Part shown: piece by piece, positions 1 through 7,617 of the stretch
How positions within the stretch are numbered: position 1 is the stretch's first letter
Layout: each line of letters starts with the position of its first letter
Assembly (NCBI GenBank): GCA_020635115.1
Contig: JACKAK010000002.1
Span: 310,001 to 374,000, forward strand
Origin: Halobacteriovoraceae bacterium
GTDB lineage: Bacteria > Bdellovibrionota > Bacteriovoracia > Bacteriovoracales > Bacteriovoracaceae
Length of the DNA: 64,000 bases
Direction of reading: 5' to 3'
Translations under genes and position numbers: made by a program
The notes under the pieces: generated by a model
Database searches by the model: none
What the model saw: the letters and a program-made list of their open reading frames with translations, nothing else
Told to the model about the DNA's origin: nothing

Positions 1-1097
1 GAAATTAAAATGCTACTAAAAAGTCGATGGGCCCAGGCAAATGTTAAATAGGCATGAAAAATTCCTCTAATTGGGCGCAATGATTTTCGCCAAGGACTGT
101 AAAATATTTTTTCATCATCTTCATCAATCAGCTCTTCAATATTTAAATGATAATTTAAGAAATGATGACCATTTTCATGTAGAAGGTCATCGAGTAGATC
201 AAGGTTATCTCTTGTATAAAAATTTATTGTACTGACAAATGGTAGCTCTTGTTGAGAAAAGCTTACAATATCAGCAGCATCTGTGGAGACAAAGATTTTT
301 GTACATGATTGCAAAGATTCATAAAGAGAATGGTCCAAAATATTAATGTCATTCAATGCATTTTTTATTCTATTGATAGTTTTACTTGCAGTATCTTTGT
401 CCTCGGAAGCATTTGCTCTGAATTCAAAACCTGAAAATACGTTTGTTTGAGGGATTTGCTTTATTTCAACAACGATTTCATGATCCCCACTTGAATAGGT
501 GAACAGATTGTTTCTATAATCAATTTGTTTTATACATACACTTGGAAGTGTTTCAGGAGTTTCGTCAAGAGTTACAAAGTGGCCTTGCTTTAAATAAATT
601 GTCTTTTCATTTTCACCAAGTTCAGAGATTAGATTATAAATAAGATCAAATTTTCCATCGAGTCCTTCTTTGGAAATCTTTGTGAAGTAAAAAGACAAAA
701 TTTGATTTTTTAGAATTTGTACAAATTCAATTGAAATTTGTAGTAGATTCTGGCCGTCCTCTATAAGCTCAAAAAGTCCTTCTGCAAGTTCCGTATTTTG
801 CCAAAAATGAAAAAGTTCATCCTCGCATTCACTTCTTTCTTCACTTGATAAAGTCTTATTTTTTTCAAGTTCATCTATTGATTCTAATATAAAAAAAGTA
901 TTTTCAACTAAATTGATTAAATAGAAATTACTAGCGTTAAAATCCGTTAGTTCAGTAGTAAAAATAATTTTATTAAACAAGCCAAAGAAATCACTGTCAA
1001 CTTTAGATAAATCTTTAAGTCCATTTGAAGTGAAATCTCTGATGTCGGTTAAACGTTCAGCAAAGGCAATTTGGTTTTTATTCAGTAACTTTTTCAA
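1..1097 (-). CDS. aKG-HExxH-type peptide beta-hydroxylase-like protein (partial, runs off left edge)
   Basis: An open minus-strand frame enters from the left edge, so the C-terminus is missing; about 365 codons are visible. Near the visible end is HENGHH (H307, E308, H311 counted from the TTG start), then SPWR (334-337), RP (341-342) and GIFH (H348). This order, HExxH, about 25 residues, PWR, RP, G-x-x-H, is the signature I know from the HEXXH-motif putative peptide-modification family, now called alpha-ketoglutarate-dependent HExxH peptide beta-hydroxylases; the two HExxH histidines and the later histidine would bind metal. The N-terminal 300 residues are acidic, helical-looking and have no signal peptide. 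The TTG at 1097 has AGGA seven bases upstream and overlaps the preceding gene by 20 bp; an ATG at 1127 is the alternative but lacks a Shine-Dalgarno. Family assignment is from motif memory; substrate unknown. Confidence 0.68.
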   Translation of the reverse strand, partial: MKKLLNKNQIAFAERLTDIRDFTSNGLKDLSKVDSDFFGLFNKIIFTTELTDFNASNFYLINLVENTFFILESIDELEKNKTLSSEERSECEDELFHFWQNTELAEGLFELIEDGQNLLQISIEFVQILKNQILSFYFTKISKEGLDGKFDLIYNLISELGENEKTIYLKQGHFVTLDETPETLPSVCIKQIDYRNNLFTYSSGDHEIVVEIKQIPQTNVFSGFEFRANASEDKDTASKTINRIKNALNDINILDHSLYESLQSCTKIFVSTDAADIVSFSQQELPFVSTINFYTRDNLDLLDDLLHENGHHFLNYHLNIEELIDEDDEKIFYSPWRKSLRPIRGIFHAYLTFAWAHRLFSSILI

Positions 1098-2172
1098 ACA
1101 TAGATCCTGTTGGTAAGTAAATGTCATAATGTGAAATTTCAGTGTTTTCAAAATTTTCTTTGAAAGTGAAAACAAAGCGTTTTAAATCTTGCAATTCATA
1201 GGGACTAATAAATTCATATTTGTAATTTGGGCAATTTCGATTGAGAAAATCAGAAGAATTTTCAAATTGTTCAATGTTTTTCATCACAAGAGTTTCGTCA
1301 GCTCCTTGTTCAGAATTTGTATCTCCGATAAAGTTTCGAGCAGTATAATCTAACAATGTAATGTAGTTTCTAATAGCATCGGAATAAATATCAATTGATG
1401 TGAGAATTCTCTTTTCACTTTCAGAGAGTGCCATCTTCCCTGTTTCAAACGTGAGCGCCTCGAAAAGTAAATAAAAAGTTAAAATCGTAAAACTTGAAGG
1501 AAGAATTTTTTTCTTAATCATATCTCCCAAGTGTCTTAGCCTTTTAAATCTTTTTTCCTTTTTAACTTTATCAGTTGCATCTTCGGCCTTATTTGCGGCA
1601 TTACTTGAATTATTATTATCATCATTTTCTTTTTTTTCTTTTTTCTCTAAATACATTCGATATGAAATACTCGCCACAAGTGTTGCCATTGCTCCAAATA
1701 TTAATGTTCTAATATCTTTACTTAAGTCAGGAACAACTCTATGGGCATTGATAATTTCTCTAATGTCATTTGGGGTACTACTTTCATTTTCAATAATAGC
1801 TTTAGCAGTATTGATATCCATAACAAAGTCATTACTTCGTTCACTCATCTCAAGAGCTTCTGAATCAAGCCCTAACTCTTCATATAATTTTATATTTGCA
1901 TTCTTAATACTAGTAAGAGCTGTAATTTCTTGAAGAGACATTTTTAAATGCAAACTAATTGAGTTGAAATTATTCATATCATTAATTCTATTCATAAGAA
2001 CTGTAGCATAATAGTCAGTTCTTAATTTGTATTCTTCACAAACTTGGGGAGTGGCCGGAATGTTTTGCTCGGAATTAGGGTTTGAAATAGGGGACTTTGG
2101 AAGACCATCTGCTGCCTGTATTGGTGAAAGAATGGCAGAGTAAAGAAAACAGATAAATGTAAGTATTCTCAT
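1078..2172 (-). CDS. hypothetical exported membrane protein
   Basis: A 364-residue protein that I do not recognise. An N-terminal signal peptide (about residues 1-20, ending in IQA-AD) is followed by a polar region. A hydrophobic segment lies near residues 153-172, then a highly charged Lys/Asp/Asn-rich linker (about 176-212) and a second hydrophobic segment near 222-240. This suggests a two-helix envelope protein with a short charged loop. It is transcribed towards the HExxH enzyme gene, whose start overlaps its 3' end, so the two are probably co-transcribed and translationally coupled. Whether it is a partner or substrate of that enzyme cannot be told from sequence. It diverges from the gene at 2316 across a 143-bp intergenic region that must hold both promoters. 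Confidence 0.75.
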   Translation of the reverse strand: MRILTFICFLYSAILSPIQAADGLPKSPISNPNSEQNIPATPQVCEEYKLRTDYYATVLMNRINDMNNFNSISLHLKMSLQEITALTSIKNANIKLYEELGLDSEALEMSERSNDFVMDINTAKAIIENESSTPNDIREIINAHRVVPDLSKDIRTLIFGAMATLVASISYRMYLEKKEKKENDDNNNSSNAANKAEDATDKVKKEKRFKRLRHLGDMIKKKILPSSFTILTFYLLFEALTFETGKMALSESEKRILTSIDIYSDAIRNYITLLDYTARNFIGDTNSEQGADETLVMKNIEQFENSSDFLNRNCPNYKYEFISPYELQDLKRFVFTFKENFENTEISHYDIYLPTGSMFEKVTE

Positions 2173-2315
2173 ATAATTTTCCTTTGAACAACATTGCCAT
2201 TATAACTATTTGATTTCATTTAATATATCAAGTCTGTATCTTTTACGGCCCTGTTTGCTTTCTCATCACTAGTCAACTATCTAAAAATACGTTGTAATGT
2301 GCCGATAAAAGGATT

Positions 2316-3506
2316 ATGAATTTGGACAATGCAGTAAGTATTTTGACTTTATTTTGTTTATCTTGGATTTTCGCTTGGAATGCTCCTATAGGACCAGTAA
2401 CTCCTACCGCAAGGTGTCCTGCTTCTAAACTTGTAGACTGTATGACTTCCACTAAAAACCTTTTATTAGTACTTCCAAAAAAATCTTTTTCAAAAGTTTC
2501 TCGTTATTTCGAAACTCTTAGTGCCACTAGTTTTAATAATCCAGAATATTTGCTTGAACGCAAAAAAATGTTCGTTAGTTATGAGCACGGAGATTACACT
2601 CCCTTTTATCCTGAGAATTTAAAGACTCCTGAGCAGTTTTTATCCTTCATCAGTATTGCCCTTGAGCAAGAAGGTAAAACTTTGGATATGAAGCTCTCCA
2701 ATATGAACCTATATAGACGTTGGAGAGCAAACGTAAATATGAAGCAATTGATTAATGGAGAATTTGATCGATCTGATTATGAGCTTTACCTTATGATCTT
2801 TCTTGAACATTTAAATAACGGAAAGTTTTCTTTTTTAAATACATTAACGAAAAATCCATATACTTCAAAGGGCCAACAGAAATTATTAGAACATTTGGCC
2901 GAAGAACAAATGCTCTATGTCTTCCTTGAAAACTATAGTGAAGTATTTGCTAAAAACGGCCCTATTAAAAGGTTACAAAGTAAAATCGGTAAAAACGTTA
3001 TGCCTGTACCAAACTTCACGATTAACCTCTTTTTTAATGCATTAATTTGGGACTTTTTACCTATTAAATACCCGTTAATAGCTTATTTTTATGATGCCAA
3101 TAGGCCACATCTGATTAATGGAAACTATGGAAAAATAGGTGCAAGGGAAAGATATAACTTTTGGAAAACATATGTATCGCCGGCAATGTTTATTTATTTC
3201 ATGTACTCTCTGTCAAACCCTGATGAACAAAAGGTAGAAGAAATTGAAGAGCAAAATAAAATCTTTGAGTCAGCTGGGCAAAAAATAGAAGAGAAAATAA
3301 GAGGAATGGAAAAACTTACTCAAGAAATGGAGTCCATTATTAAAAATGAAAATGATGATTGGGCCTTTAAATGTAGCTTATTTGTTAAATGTTTAGAACT
3401 TCATAAAAATAGTCTGGATGAACTTCCAAGTAAGGATGATGAATCTTTTAAAAAATGTCTGACTTGGCTTATTCCAGAACTGCGTCCTTTTTGCTCGAAC
3501 TTTTAA
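2316..3506 (+). CDS. hypothetical protein with N-terminal signal-like segment
   Basis: A 396-residue protein of unknown function. The first 25 residues are hydrophobic (signal peptide or anchor), followed by a Pro/Cys-containing stretch with Cys pairs near residues 33 and 42. The body is rich in aromatic and charged residues. A Glu/Lys-rich segment at about 305-345 is likely coiled coil, and further Cys residues occur near the C-terminus, so disulfides are plausible if it is exported. The ATG is well supported by AAAAGGA ending three bases upstream. It is a single gene transcribed away from the minus-strand genes on its left. No domain recognised. Confidence 0.7.
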   Translation: MNLDNAVSILTLFCLSWIFAWNAPIGPVTPTARCPASKLVDCMTSTKNLLLVLPKKSFSKVSRYFETLSATSFNNPEYLLERKKMFVSYEHGDYTPFYPENLKTPEQFLSFISIALEQEGKTLDMKLSNMNLYRRWRANVNMKQLINGEFDRSDYELYLMIFLEHLNNGKFSFLNTLTKNPYTSKGQQKLLEHLAEEQMLYVFLENYSEVFAKNGPIKRLQSKIGKNVMPVPNFTINLFFNALIWDFLPIKYPLIAYFYDANRPHLINGNYGKIGARERYNFWKTYVSPAMFIYFMYSLSNPDEQKVEEIEEQNKIFESAGQKIEEKIRGMEKLTQEMESIIKNENDDWAFKCSLFVKCLELHKNSLDELPSKDDESFKKCLTWLIPELRPFCSNF

Positions 3507-3658
3507 ATCTCTACGTAAAATTATTAACTTATAAACTTTATGATGTTTAAATTTTGGACAGTTAGAATACTCGCTTTGTAAATTCTTCAATGACCCTACA
3601 GCAAAATAAGCTTATTTGATAAAACAATATATATTATTGAAAAAAACTGAGGTGTTTT

Positions 3659-4747
3659 ATGAAATATAATTTACTTACAAATGTCACATTAAGTTTGCTT
3701 ACTCTACTTGTTAGTTGTGGTGGCGAGAAACGCCAAGTTGATCATTCTCCAAGAAACGTTAATCAATATACTGAACAATATTTAGAAAGCTTAAGTTACT
3801 CAGAAATTGAGGAATTACAAACATTAGAAACACTTATTGGAAAAGATGTGAGAGTTAGTGTTAGAGATGAAAATGTTTTTTTGGAAACAAGACAAGGTGT
3901 ATGTGAGTTTAAATATCCAGCAAATCTATCACAAACAAAAGGTATTAGAGGTACATATTTTTCTCAAGGTGTCAGAATTAAAAAAAATAATATCGTAGAA
4001 GATTTTGTTATCAATAGAATTAATGATATTAGTGCAACTTTAGGAGGGAGAGTTGAAAGCTCTAAAGATGAAAACACTATTGAACTAAAAGATGATTCGG
4101 CCGCAATAAAAATTGAGAAACGTTTATGTTCTGAAATTAGTTTATCTGTAAATTCTTTGAAAAATTTTACTCAAAATACAGTCGTATTTAGCTTCAGTGG
4201 TTTCAATATCGCTAATCCAAAAATTTTCACAATTAATCCATTTGAAAAATTTATAATTAGTTCTCCTGTAAAGAAAATGAGTACTCCGCTTAATATAATT
4301 TACAGAAGTGAAAATAGAACAATTTCCATGAGTGAGAGGTTAAATTCTAATGACAGCGATGTTAGAAAATTTGAAAAATCATTTTCAAATATACCCGTTG
4401 AAGTTTCATTACAAAAAGTAATGTGGGCCAGTTATATAAACACTTCAACTCTTTCATTCAACTTTCAAAAAGGTGATAAATACTTTAGTGCTTTTGGAAA
4501 ATTTAATACCGAAGAAATATTTGATCGTAGTCTAAAACTTAAATTTAATTATAAGGCCAGAAACTATGAAGTAGATGGAATCAATACCATTCTATTTTGG
4601 AATAAATTTGCAAAGTATGATCTTGAAGAAGTTGAAGTTTACTTGAAACAAGAAACTCTTGAGGCCTATATGGTTGGTCTAAGCGGTGAAAAAATAACTA
4701 TTAAAACAGATGATGAAGATTTAAATGCAACTTTTATCCTAAGATAA
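3659..4747 (+). CDS. hypothetical lipoprotein
   Basis: A 362-residue protein with a clear lipoprotein signal: Lys near the start, a hydrophobic core, then lipobox LVSC at about residue 20 followed by GGE. A GAGGTG ribosome-binding site precedes the ATG. The mature part is Ser/Asn/Lys-rich and looks beta-rich, with many alternating hydrophobic strands; no family is recognised. It is monocistronic: a strong hairpin terminator follows directly. The convergent gene at 4782 shares this terminator. Confidence 0.78.
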   Translation: MKYNLLTNVTLSLLTLLVSCGGEKRQVDHSPRNVNQYTEQYLESLSYSEIEELQTLETLIGKDVRVSVRDENVFLETRQGVCEFKYPANLSQTKGIRGTYFSQGVRIKKNNIVEDFVINRINDISATLGGRVESSKDENTIELKDDSAAIKIEKRLCSEISLSVNSLKNFTQNTVVFSFSGFNIANPKIFTINPFEKFIISSPVKKMSTPLNIIYRSENRTISMSERLNSNDSDVRKFEKSFSNIPVEVSLQKVMWASYINTSTLSFNFQKGDKYFSAFGKFNTEEIFDRSLKLKFNYKARNYEVDGINTILFWNKFAKYDLEEVEVYLKQETLEAYMVGLSGEKITIKTDDEDLNATFILR

Positions 4748-4750
4748 AAT

Positions 4751-4784
4751 TAATAAAGGAGAGGACATTTCCTCTCCTTTATTA
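4751..4784. terminator. bidirectional hairpin terminator
   Basis: A perfect 15-bp inverted repeat (4751-4765 pairs with 4770-4784) with a 4-base loop lies between two convergent genes. Its A-rich left end and T-rich right end let it serve as an intrinsic terminator in both directions. It includes the stop codon of the minus-strand gene. Confidence 0.85.
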
Positions 4785-5132
4785 ATGTTTCATAATTTTA
4801 TCAAGCTGGTCAGTTTTTAACTTAAAGGTTTTTTTCGATATAATTTCAATTTCTAATTCACCAGTTTTCTCATTTTTAGAAATTACTTTAACTTTTCCTT
4901 CCTTTGAATTTACCTTTCCTGAAAAATCAGAATCATTACAACCCGCCTTTTTGTAAAAGTAGTCTACAAGTAACATTTCTTCATCTGTACCAACAAGAGC
5001 GACTCTTTTTGATCCTGAATCAGTATTTTGGCAGTTGAAAAAATGTGCAATATTATTTGAAAGTTCAACGCTATAAAGTAGCTGAGGTGCACAGAATATT
5101 AGAATTAAAATGAAGGAGCGATAGAGGTTCAT
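4782..5132 (-). CDS. small exported hypothetical protein
   Basis: A 116-residue protein with a typical Sec signal peptide (about residues 1-21, LLYS-VELS). The mature region has two Cys residues (in FFNCQN and AGCND) that could form a disulfide, and a Lys-rich C-terminal half. No known family is recognised. It is convergent with the lipoprotein gene at 3659 and ends inside the shared terminator. It is probably periplasmic. Confidence 0.65.
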   Translation of the reverse strand: MNLYRSFILILIFCAPQLLYSVELSNNIAHFFNCQNTDSGSKRVALVGTDEEMLLVDYFYKKAGCNDSDFSGKVNSKEGKVKVISKNEKTGELEIEIISKKTFKLKTDQLDKIMKH

Positions 5133-5430
5133 TATTCAATCCTTGGTTTAGATGGTGGGTGAGTCAAATAGAAGAATATCATGTAATAGAACCTAATACT
5201 TGTTTGAATATGTGAAGTTTTATTCGTAATTAATAAGTTTCAGATAATTCAAAGGAATAATTAAAATTTTCTTAAAACTTAAAGTGAGTAAATTGTCTCG
5301 AAATTCTTTAAGTTTAGATGTTTAATCTTTTCACTTAAAGTAAGTCTAAAGATGCATTAAAATTAACTCTTTTATCCATAATTTTGTATTTATGATATTA
5401 TGTTAACACATACTTTAAAGGAGTTTGTTT
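5133..5430. other. intergenic region with a short direct repeat
   Basis: About 300 bp of very AT-rich DNA between divergent genes. It contains a 13-base direct repeat, ACTTAAAGTRAGT, at 5277-5289 and 5333-5345 (12 of 13 bases identical), possibly a regulator-binding site. A TATTAT at about 5395-5400 could be a -10 element for the downstream small membrane protein. No RNA gene or coding region is seen. Confidence 0.35.
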
Positions 5431-5622
5431 ATGTCTAACGAACAATTGATTAGAATGTTTGCTGGAAGTTTTATATTAATCGGGCTTCTATTATCTCATT
5501 TTGTTCATTATTATTTTATCGGACTAGTATATTTTGTTGGTCTCAATCTCTTGCAAAGTAGCTTTACTAAATTTTGCCCATTAGAGAAAATTCTCATAAA
5601 GTTTAGAGGTCCCTCAACATAG
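5431..5622 (+). CDS. DUF2892 (YgaP-type transmembrane domain) small membrane protein
   Basis: A 63-residue protein with the layout of the DUF2892 family: N-terminal NEQLIRMFAGSF (usually N-x-x-x-R-x-x-G), two hydrophobic helices split by a short turn, and the typical terminal motif with KFCPLEKIL (the family usually has GFCPLY near the end). The function of this inner-membrane family is not established; in some proteins it follows a rhodanese domain. The ATG at 5431 is preferred over an in-frame TTG at 5425 because AAAGGAG lies at the right spacing (5417-5423). Confidence 0.75.
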   Translation: MSNEQLIRMFAGSFILIGLLLSHFVHYYFIGLVYFVGLNLLQSSFTKFCPLEKILIKFRGPST

Positions 5623-5674
5623 AAGTGATAAAAAATATCGTTAATAAAATTTTTAATATCTTGAGAACTATCGT

Positions 5675-5969
5675 TCATTTTGAATCTGAGAAAAATCTCT
5701 TTTTAAGCATTTCAGTTTCTGCTAAAAGTTTTTTTTTGCTTAAGCACTCAAACATTAATGCAATTTCTTCTTCGTTTATTAGACCAAGTTCTTCCATATA
5801 ATTGTTTTGATGGTCTTTTTTGAGAACTTTGTTTTGCTTTGAACCTCTAATGTTTCTTAATATGTTTTAACTTTTGAGTATACATGAACATGTGGCGCTC
5901 CGTGTTCTCTAGGAGTTGAATAGATCTTGATTTTCCATTATTATTCTCTATAGCAGTTCCTTTTGTCAT
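5675..5969 (-). pseudogene. broken DUF4160-like gene
   Basis: Reading the minus strand from an ATG at 5969, the frame must change to follow sensible protein. After about 12 codons a +1 shifted frame reads KIKIYSTPREHGAPHVHVYS, which resembles the DUF4160 core (I-x-S-x-D/E-H-x-P-P-H-F/V-H-V). It then meets a stop, and yet another frame continues with an acidic helical tail ending in TGA at 5675. The unbroken frame from the ATG is only 40 codons. DUF4160 proteins commonly sit in toxin-antitoxin-like pairs. At least one indel has destroyed the gene; it lies beside the BrnT/BrnA pair and the tRNA-derived repeat, consistent with decaying mobile DNA. Confidence 0.5.
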
Positions 5970-6037
5970 ACATATACTCCAATATACATTAGTATGATTA
6001 TTAATATGGGCGCTGTATGTATATGATAAAAAATATA

Positions 6038-6115
6038 GTGATCATATGTAATCACAAGAGATCATATTAAATAAAATTAAGTAACAGAAAGTTAGGATTA
6101 GCCGGGTTGGAGTGG
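6038..6115 (-). repeat. degenerate copy of the tRNA-Asn 3' end and its flank (candidate att site)
   Basis: This stretch aligns with 6740-6816. By hand, 45 of the first 58 positions match, and the match then continues into a degenerate version of the tRNA-Asn 3' acceptor/CCA region. Together the two copies bracket the BrnT/BrnA-like pair, as attL/attR would after site-specific integration at the tRNA 3' end. The divergence means the event is old. No integrase is present between the copies. Confidence 0.55.
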
Positions 6116-6161
6116 CCCTACTATAACACTGGAATTATTAATAGATTGGAAAATCTAACTA

Positions 6162-6410
6162 CTAATCTGCCCTTTTATTCTTTATGGCCTCAACTAAGAG
6201 CTGTCTTACTATACTGGCCTTTGAGTTGGCCTGTAATTTAGATAAAGATTCAATTTCAGCTGCAAGCCAAGTTGGAATAGAAATAGGTGGTAATTTTACT
6301 GTTGTTGATAATCCTTCATTAACAATTCCTTCAGAAAAATCAATTTCGACGTCGCCATTATCAAACTCTATATCAAAGTCCTTTAGATTTTGCTTTTTGT
6401 TTTTCTGCAT
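6162..6410 (-). CDS. BrnA/CopG-like ribbon-helix-helix antitoxin
   Basis: An 82-residue protein with an acidic N-terminus. Its C-terminal half reads like a ribbon-helix-helix DNA-binding fold: a beta strand (about 39-46), a helix (WLAAEIESLSKLQ), a turn with NSKASIVRQ, and a second helix. It overlaps the end of the BrnT-like gene by 38 bp, the usual tight arrangement of type II toxin-antitoxin pairs in which brnT comes first. It would neutralise the toxin and repress the shared promoter. The RHH fold is inferred by pattern; it is shorter than some BrnA proteins. Confidence 0.7.
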   Translation of the reverse strand: MQKNKKQNLKDFDIEFDNGDVEIDFSEGIVNEGLSTTVKLPPISIPTWLAAEIESLSKLQANSKASIVRQLLVEAIKNKRAD

Positions 6411-6645
6411 TTCTAGATCTCCTTACAGAAATGATTCTAATTTTATCATCTCTTATTGTGAAAATACCTGTGTAGTATTTGCCATTGTATTTTCCTATAA
6501 TTGCATGCCGTTGTTCTTCTTTATCATAGGCCACATTCATTACTGTTATATTTCTATCTTCAAAAATATAGTCTCTCGCTTCTTCGAAGCTAATTCCATG
6601 TTTAGTTTTATTTGAAGTACTTTTGTGCTCATCCCATGCGTACAT
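6373..6645 (-). CDS. brnT: BrnT-like ribonuclease toxin
   Basis: A 90-residue basic protein with the BrnT family landmarks: an early WDEHKSTSNKTKHGISFEEA stretch (W-D-x-x-K-x-x-x-N-x-x-K-H-G-I/V-x-F-x-E-A), a central GKYNGKYYTGIFTIR segment, and the C-terminal IISVRRSRNAEK (family pattern I-I-S-x-R-x-A-x-x-x-E). BrnT is a RelE-fold ribonuclease that inhibits translation and is blocked by BrnA. It is the first gene of a two-gene unit and overlaps the antitoxin gene. All the expected charged landmark residues appear to be retained, so the toxin could be active. Confidence 0.85.
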   Translation of the reverse strand: MYAWDEHKSTSNKTKHGISFEEARDYIFEDRNITVMNVAYDKEEQRHAIIGKYNGKYYTGIFTIRDDKIRIISVRRSRNAEKQKAKSKGL

Positions 6646-6739
6646 AGTTATATCATATCACAATGAATATTATATTCAAGAGATATGATTTCAATATAAA
6701 AATGATATAATTACTTTAAACGGACTTCAATAGAGCTGT

Positions 6740-6816
6740 GTGATCACTTGATATCACTAGAGATCATATAAGATGACGTTAAATAGCAGGAAGTTAGAAA
6801 TGGCTGGGGTGGAGGG
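6740..6816 (-). repeat. intact copy of the tRNA-Asn 3'-end repeat (candidate att site)
   Basis: Partner of the repeat at 6038-6115. Bases 6801-6816 are the true 3' end of tRNA-Asn (CCA tail, acceptor strand and start of the T-stem); 6740-6800 is its downstream flank. tRNA 3' ends are classic targets of tyrosine-recombinase integrases. Confidence 0.55.
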
Positions 6817-6876
6817 ATTCGAACCCACGACCAATAGATTAACAGTCTACTGCGCTAACCACTGCGCCACACCCCA
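6801..6876 (-). tRNA. tRNA-Asn (GTT)
   Basis: A 76-nt cloverleaf on the minus strand: acceptor TGGGGTG pairs with CACCCCA, the CCA is encoded, the T-loop reads GGTTCGAATCC, and the anticodon loop CTGTTAA gives GTT. Its 3' end is duplicated at about 6100 (see the repeats). Confidence 0.95.
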
Positions 6877-7053
6877 ATCGTGAATTTAGTGTATCGTTTA
6901 TAGTAAATTTAGAGGTGCTCTGTCTATAGCAAAATTGTGGATGAACTCAAAAAAAGATGGATGCGGAACGCGTAATTCTTTGAAATTAAATGAAATTAAT
7001 TAAAATGCTCAAGTATTTGATACAATGGACGATAAGATTATTGGAGATTTATA

Positions 7054-7617
7054 ATGGACAATCGTCTCGGAGAACAAGTCATTCATAATCTTCTCAGTGT
7101 CATGACTCTAGAGCTGATTGAAGAACTAACGACTGCGTCAATGGGTGTAGAGAAAATGTCACTCACTCAGATGATGGAAGGTAAGTTCTCAGGCGTTGAC
7201 CTCGATCCCTTTAGTAAAAAAAACCGAGCAAAAATATTACCATTTGAATCCAAGGAAGAGGACATAGAAGAAATTGCTAGTGATTCAGTAGTTGTTCAAA
7301 CTGCTGTAGGGGATGGAATATCTCATTCAGTACCAGTCACACAAGAGCTTTCAAAAGAAATAGATTCTCAAAAATTTAAAGATCCTCTTTACATTGAAGA
7401 ACCCCCTGAAGAAGTTAAGTATGAGCATAGTACTTCAGATTTTATTTTAATTGAGAAAGAAAGATTGAAAATTTCTCAAGATAAACTCAAAAAGAAAACA
7501 GTACTTGAAACTTATCATAAAGTCTCATCAGTTGACCTTGAGCAAGAAAAGGCAAATAAGGATAACCTAAAGAACTCTGCAAATAGCGGAGTTCTCATTA
7601 ACAAAAGACAATTTTAG
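7054..7617 (+). CDS. hypothetical protein
   Basis: A 187-residue acidic, polar protein with no signal peptide or membrane segment. The first 45 residues look helical (an amphipathic start, DNRLGEQVIHNLLSVMTLELIEEL), while the rest is low in hydrophobics and probably disordered, with many Lys/Glu/Ser. No family is recognised. It ends 4 bp into the convergent aldehyde dehydrogenase gene. A weak GGAG lies about seven bases before the ATG. Confidence 0.6.
   Translation: MDNRLGEQVIHNLLSVMTLELIEELTTASMGVEKMSLTQMMEGKFSGVDLDPFSKKNRAKILPFESKEEDIEEIASDSVVVQTAVGDGISHSVPVTQELSKEIDSQKFKDPLYIEEPPEEVKYEHSTSDFILIEKERLKISQDKLKKKTVLETYHKVSSVDLEQEKANKDNLKNSANSGVLINKRQF

Noticed and set aside
5425..5430. TTG at 5425 as the start of the DUF2892 protein
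   Set aside because: It overlaps the spacing region of a good AAAGGAG site that fits the ATG at 5431.
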